From: Chloroflexota bacterium | GTDB taxonomy: Bacteria; Chloroflexota; Dehalococcoidia; GIF9; AB-539-J10 | DNA length: 6,366 nucleotides | Reading direction: 5' to 3' | Assembly: GCA_015222255.1 (NCBI GenBank) | Contig: JADFUX010000038.1 | Location: 1 to 6,366, forward strand | Shown: in pieces, positions 5,614-6,366 of the stretch | How the letters are laid out: each line of letters begins with the position of its first letter | How positions within the stretch are numbered: the first letter of the stretch is position 1 | The notes under the pieces: generated by a model | The model's database searches: none | Told to the model about the DNA's origin: nothing | Seen by the model: the letters and a program-made list of their open reading frames with translations, nothing else | Program-made: the position numbers and the translations under genes

Positions 5614-6366
5614 ATGAAAAGGGAGGCTCTCAGCAAGAGGAAGCTGCACATCTTTTTGGCTAAGCTAAGAACCAGCCCTGGAGATTATGTAAACCTGTAC
5701 ATAAAGCCCTCCTCCTTTCCCCATCGGATAAGTGAACTATTGATCGAGGCTGGACATGACATTTGTGCCGGTGAGATCAAACACTCAGTCGCTAATGAAG
5801 CTCTTGTTATAGAGGCTGGGAGGTACAGAACGGGGGCAGTTATATTTTGGGGGGAAAACGGTGAGAAATACATAGTGCTACCTCCGTTCCCAATTGGCGA
5901 TGATAGGATTTCGGTCGGTGAGCTTGATGCTTCACTTCTGTGTGAAACGCTCGAGCGAAGATATACCACCGGTGTCGTGCTGGTAGCATGGGGTTCGTAC
6001 TCTTTAGGGATTTTTGACCATGACAATCTTGTGGAGTCGAAGACTGGCACGGGCTATATCCACAAGGAGCACAGGAAAGGAGGCATGAGCGAGAAAAGGT
6101 TCGCCCGAAGAACAGAGGAGCAGAAAAAAGACTTCTTGAGGAGAGTTAGCAACAGGATCGAGGAGAGATTCAAGAATTACAGCGTGGACTATGTCTTCTT
6201 TGGAGGCAACAGGCTTATCCTCAAGCCGTTGTTAAAGGAATGCCGATATCTTGAGCTGCAAGCTCACAAGATTTCTGGCAGAATCCTGAATGTAAGATAT
6301 GCCAATAGGGAAGCCTTGAACCACAGCATAGAAGAGATAACTAAGTCCCTAGTTTTTGGTTTTTGA
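5614..6366 (+). CDS. VLRF1-type (Vms1/ANKZF1-like) peptidyl-tRNA hydrolase / release-factor homologue
   Basis: This 250-residue protein resembles the actinobacterial/chloroflexal VLRF1 family, relatives of eukaryotic Vms1/ANKZF1 that cleave peptidyl-tRNA on stalled large subunits. The N-terminal part (1-~117) carries the family's divergent domain with YVNLYIKP and YIVLPPFPIG. The VLRF1/eRF1-like RNase H-fold domain follows (about 118-225): VVLVAWGSYSLGIFD, then the catalytic-loop region HRKGGMSEKRFARRTEEQKK (150-171), and VDYVFFGGNRLILK (191-204). The loop fits the GGxS(Q)xRFARR pattern recalled for bacterial members, but the position expected to hold the catalytic Gln of GxxQ is Glu160 (codon GAG at 6091-6093). 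A short C-terminal tail ends exactly at the window edge with TGA. Start is ATG 5614; an in-frame TGA two codons earlier excludes extension, and no clear Shine-Dalgarno site precedes it. It lies 87 bp after hpf. Family call is by motif, moderately sure; activity is uncertain. Confidence 0.8.
   Translation: MKREALSKRKLHIFLAKLRTSPGDYVNLYIKPSSFPHRISELLIEAGHDICAGEIKHSVANEALVIEAGRYRTGAVIFWGENGEKYIVLPPFPIGDDRISVGELDASLLCETLERRYTTGVVLVAWGSYSLGIFDHDNLVESKTGTGYIHKEHRKGGMSEKRFARRTEEQKKDFLRRVSNRIEERFKNYSVDYVFFGGNRLILKPLLKECRYLELQAHKISGRILNVRYANREALNHSIEEITKSLVFGF

Noticed and set aside
5617..5626. AAAAGGGAGG inside the VLRF1-type gene as a ribosome site for a later start
   Set aside because: No ATG, GTG or TTG lies in frame at usable distance downstream; the first TTG is about 30 bases away and would remove conserved N-terminal sequence.
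5598..5666. Short frame starting at ATG 5598 that spells a KGGSQ-like stretch, overlapping the start of the VLRF1-type gene
   Set aside because: Only about 22 codons, out of frame with the real gene, no ribosome site; the GGSQ resemblance to a release-factor loop is coincidence, since the actual loop is at 6079-6105.

Overview
The window reads as ordinary bacterial chromosome, most likely from the Chloroflexota (Dehalococcoidia-like) or a related lineage. This placement is an inference. It rests on a protein resembling the actinobacterial/chloroflexal Vms1-like release-factor (acVLRF1) family, a transketolase split into two genes, frequent TTG/GTG starts, roughly balanced GC content, and a ThpR / ComF-type / long-HPF run. 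No rRNA, tRNA, CRISPR array, transposase or phage gene was seen.

Layout. Positions 1-375 (+) hold the C-terminal part of a DUF169 protein that enters from the left edge. It converges on a leftward two-gene operon for a split transketolase: the N-terminal TPP-binding half (1489-2355, -) comes first, followed by the C-terminal half (484-1428, -). The 60-bp gap between them carries a GTCATTGCGAG-type dispersed-repeat remnant. A 111-bp divergent control region (about 2365-2475) separates this operon from a rightward run of genes. The run consists of a metal-dependent amidohydrolase (2476-3312), the RNA 2',3'-cyclic phosphodiesterase ThpR (3324-3920), a 75-residue zinc-ribbon protein (4031-4258), a ComF-family phosphoribosyltransferase (4264-4968), a long-form ribosome hibernation factor (4978-5526) and a VLRF1-type peptidyl-tRNA hydrolase/release-factor homologue (5614-6366). 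The stop codon of this last gene is the final base triplet of the window.

How the genes fit together. The transketolase pair would form one enzyme of the non-oxidative pentose phosphate pathway. The rightward block leans toward RNA and ribosome maintenance: ThpR acts on RNA ends, HPF pairs idle ribosomes, and VLRF1 proteins free nascent chains from stalled 60S/50S complexes. The zinc-ribbon and ComF proteins sit between them with no proven role here.

The points most worth a second look are the following. The VLRF1 homologue has Glu where the family's catalytic GxxQ glutamine is expected. It lies directly next to hpf. The divergent region has a promoter on each strand whose predicted start lies at or within a few bases of the start codon (leaderless or nearly so), and each promoter is overlapped by a perfect inverted repeat. 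Nothing in the window amounts to a clearly new multi-gene system.
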